Source of the DNA: an uncultured Eubacteriales bacterium
Lineage (GTDB): Bacteria > Bacillota > Clostridia > Christensenellales > Borkfalkiaceae
Assembly: GCA_902767455.1 (NCBI GenBank)
Contig: CACXHH010000125.1
Coordinates: forward strand, 1 to 6,427
DNA: 6,427 nucleotides
Direction: 5' to 3'
Under the pieces are notes generated by a model. That model saw nothing but the letters and a program-made list of their open reading frames with translations, searched no databases and was not told where the DNA came from. Position 1 is the first letter of the stretch. Every line of letters begins with the position of its first letter. The position numbers and the translations under genes were made by a program. Positions 5,211 to 6,427 of the stretch are shown in pieces.

Positions 5211-6348
5211 TTTCTTTTCCGTATTCCGCTTCTGCTGTAAGCGCGATCTTTTGTATATCTTTTATCAAGGGCGTTTTTTCGTAATCCAAAGTTATCGAGT
5301 ATTTTCTGAATTGTCCGAACAGTCTTTCAAATATAATATCTTTAAGCTCGTTTATGCCTATATCTTTTTTAGCTGAAATTCTGACGTATTCGTCGGGGAT
5401 AAACGCGCTGCTTTCAAGATCGCATTTATTTAAAACGTAAATCCTTTCCTTTTGAGCGTCCATTTCGTTCAAAAGCTTTTCCGCTACTTCCCGCTGATAT
5501 ATAAACTCGTCGTTCACGTCGCTGACGAGTAAAAGCATATCGGCGGTTTTTGCTATTTCGAGCGTCGATTTAAAGGCTTCAACAAGGCTTTCCGGAAGTT
5601 CTTCGATAAAACCGACCGTGTCGACGAATATAACGTTTTTTCCGTTGATTTCAGTAGCTCTCGCCGTAGGGTCGAGAGTTGCGAAAACCCTGTCGAGTTC
5701 GGTCACGTTGCTTTTACAAAGCTTGTTTAAAAGCGTGGACTTTCCAACGTTCGTATATCCTACGATTGCGACCGTTTTAATTTGATTTTTTGTTCTTCTC
5801 GATTGTTGTAGTTTTCTTCTCTTTGCTATCTCTTTGAGCGAACGTTCGAGTGCGAGAATGCGACCTCTTATATAACGCCTGTCCGTTTCGAGTTTTGTTT
5901 CGCCGGGACCTACCGTTCCTATACCGCCGCCTTGACGGGAAAGGCTATCTCCTTTTCCTTTTAATCTCGGATATAAATATTTCAGCTGGGCAAGTTCCAC
6001 CAAAACTTTACCTTCGTTTGAAGTTGCTCTTCTTGCGAAAATATCGAGTATAAGATTCGTCTTGGTTATGACCGCGCAACCGACTATATCTGCGATATTC
6101 AGCGTTTGAGAAGGCGACAGCTCGCCGTTATAAATCACCGTTTCGGTATTTGTGTCTTCCACTATTGCCGCAAGTTCTTCGAGCTTTCCTTTACCGATTA
6201 TCGTAGCGGGGTTGGGGCGCAGCACAAGCTTCGATAAAGTGTATACGATATTGCAGTCAACGGCTTCGCATAAAGCGTTTATCTCACGAAGTTTCTTTTC
6301 TTCGTTTTCGTCTTTAAAATAGACGTTCAGTATAATTACGTTTGTCAT
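5140..6348 (-). CDS. hflX: GTPase HflX, ribosome-splitting factor
   Basis: This is a complete 402-residue HflX, close to the family's usual length. HflX is a cytosolic Obg/TRAFAC-class GTPase that binds 50S subunits and splits stalled 70S ribosomes, for example after heat stress or antibiotic arrest. The N-terminal HflX domain (about 1-185) carries LRPNPATIIGKGK, TNLILDIFARRA, EGKVLVELAQLKYLYPRL and the glycine-rich GGGIGTVGPGETKLETDRR (140-158). The G domain has G1 GYTNVGKST (197-205), switch I FATLDPTAR (222-230), G3 DTVGF (243-247), G4 NKCD (307-310) and G5 SAK (325-327). All nucleotide-binding motifs are intact. V146 sits where GTRGPGE is usual. The ATG at 6348 has an in-frame stop upstream and no clear Shine-Dalgarno, so its translation signal is weak or unconventional. 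It converges on the AraC-type gene with a 3-base gap. Confidence 0.97.
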   Translation of the reverse strand: MTNVIILNVYFKDENEEKKLREINALCEAVDCNIVYTLSKLVLRPNPATIIGKGKLEELAAIVEDTNTETVIYNGELSPSQTLNIADIVGCAVITKTNLILDIFARRATSNEGKVLVELAQLKYLYPRLKGKGDSLSRQGGGIGTVGPGETKLETDRRYIRGRILALERSLKEIAKRRKLQQSRRTKNQIKTVAIVGYTNVGKSTLLNKLCKSNVTELDRVFATLDPTARATEINGKNVIFVDTVGFIEELPESLVEAFKSTLEIAKTADMLLLVSDVNDEFIYQREVAEKLLNEMDAQKERIYVLNKCDLESSAFIPDEYVRISAKKDIGINELKDIIFERLFGQFRKYSITLDYEKTPLIKDIQKIALTAEAEYGKESVKVSGKILVSDYEKLIRIISDR

Positions 6349-6368
6349 AAAATAACTGATAATTGATT

Positions 6369-6374
6369 ATTATA
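6369..6374 (-). promoter_or_regulatory. Candidate -10 element upstream of hflX
   Basis: The minus strand reads TATAAT 20 bases before the hflX ATG, implying a start near 6362 and a leader of about 14 bases. No good -35 lies 16-18 bases upstream; the segment there is an AT-only hairpin (TAATTTT 6379-6385 with AAAATTA 6390-6396). The AT content makes this tentative, and hflX could instead be read from the gene upstream. Confidence 0.25.
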
Positions 6375-6400
6375 TCTGTAATTTTGCAAAAAATTATGTA

Positions 6401-6427
6401 TTATTCGTCATCGTCTTTCAAGGTGAT
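6401..6427 (-). CDS. Possible 3' end of an unidentified gene upstream of hflX
   Basis: The minus strand from the window edge reads eight codons, ITLKDDDE, then TAA at 6403-6401. An acidic C-terminus 52 bases upstream of a same-strand gene would be a normal arrangement. Twenty-seven bases are too few to prove coding or to name a family. The minus-strand hairpin just downstream (6396-6379) is AT-only and not a convincing terminator, so read-through into hflX is possible. Confidence 0.35.
   Translation of the reverse strand: MTLKDDDE

Noticed and set aside
6379..6396. AT-only hairpin upstream of hflX as a terminator for the preceding gene
   Set aside because: The 7-bp stem has no G-C pair and no distinct U tract after it, so it would be too weak. 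It may be a chance feature of an AT-rich spacer.

Overview
The window reads as ordinary chromosomal DNA from a low-to-mid GC, Gram-positive-type bacterium, most likely an uncultured member of the Clostridia (Bacillota). The reasons are the contiguous dnaK-dnaJ order, a lipoprotein with a Ser/Gln/Thr-rich stalk after its lipobox, a clean AGGAG Shine-Dalgarno on one gene, and intrinsic terminators with short U tracts. The lineage call is inference from gene style. No marker gene in the window can settle it.

Layout. Bases 1-341 are the 3' end of dnaK (+). A 97-base gap containing an 18-bp imperfect hairpin leads into a complete dnaJ (439-1572, +). A strong bidirectional terminator (1585-1618) separates dnaJ from a convergent 826-residue surface lipoprotein gene on the minus strand (1637-4117). 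This lipoprotein has two beta-sandwich repeats, two jelly-roll (LamG-like) modules and a C-terminal SGNH/GDSL hydrolase. A 161-base divergent control region (4118-4278) separates it from an AraC-family regulator on the plus strand (4279-5136). The regulator converges, with only 3 bases between stop codons, on hflX on the minus strand (5140-6348). The last 27 bases may hold the 3' end of another minus-strand gene upstream of hflX.

How the parts fit. dnaK-dnaJ is the Hsp70 chaperone pair and hflX is a ribosome-splitting GTPase; both are housekeeping or stress functions. Between them sits a two-gene module, the divergent AraC regulator and SGNH lipoprotein. Its intergenic region carries a tandem direct repeat of about 20 bp beside a promoter that has a good -10 but a poor -35. 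That is the arrangement expected when an AraC-type activator turns on the divergent gene. A plausible reading is a carbohydrate-responsive, surface-anchored glycan or ester hydrolase with its own regulator. The substrate cannot be read from the sequence.

Nothing in the window looks like a CRISPR array, transposon, phage, tRNA or rRNA gene. The most interesting items are the regulator/lipoprotein divergon with its putative operator, the lipoprotein's duplicated architecture, and the atypical DnaK C-terminus.
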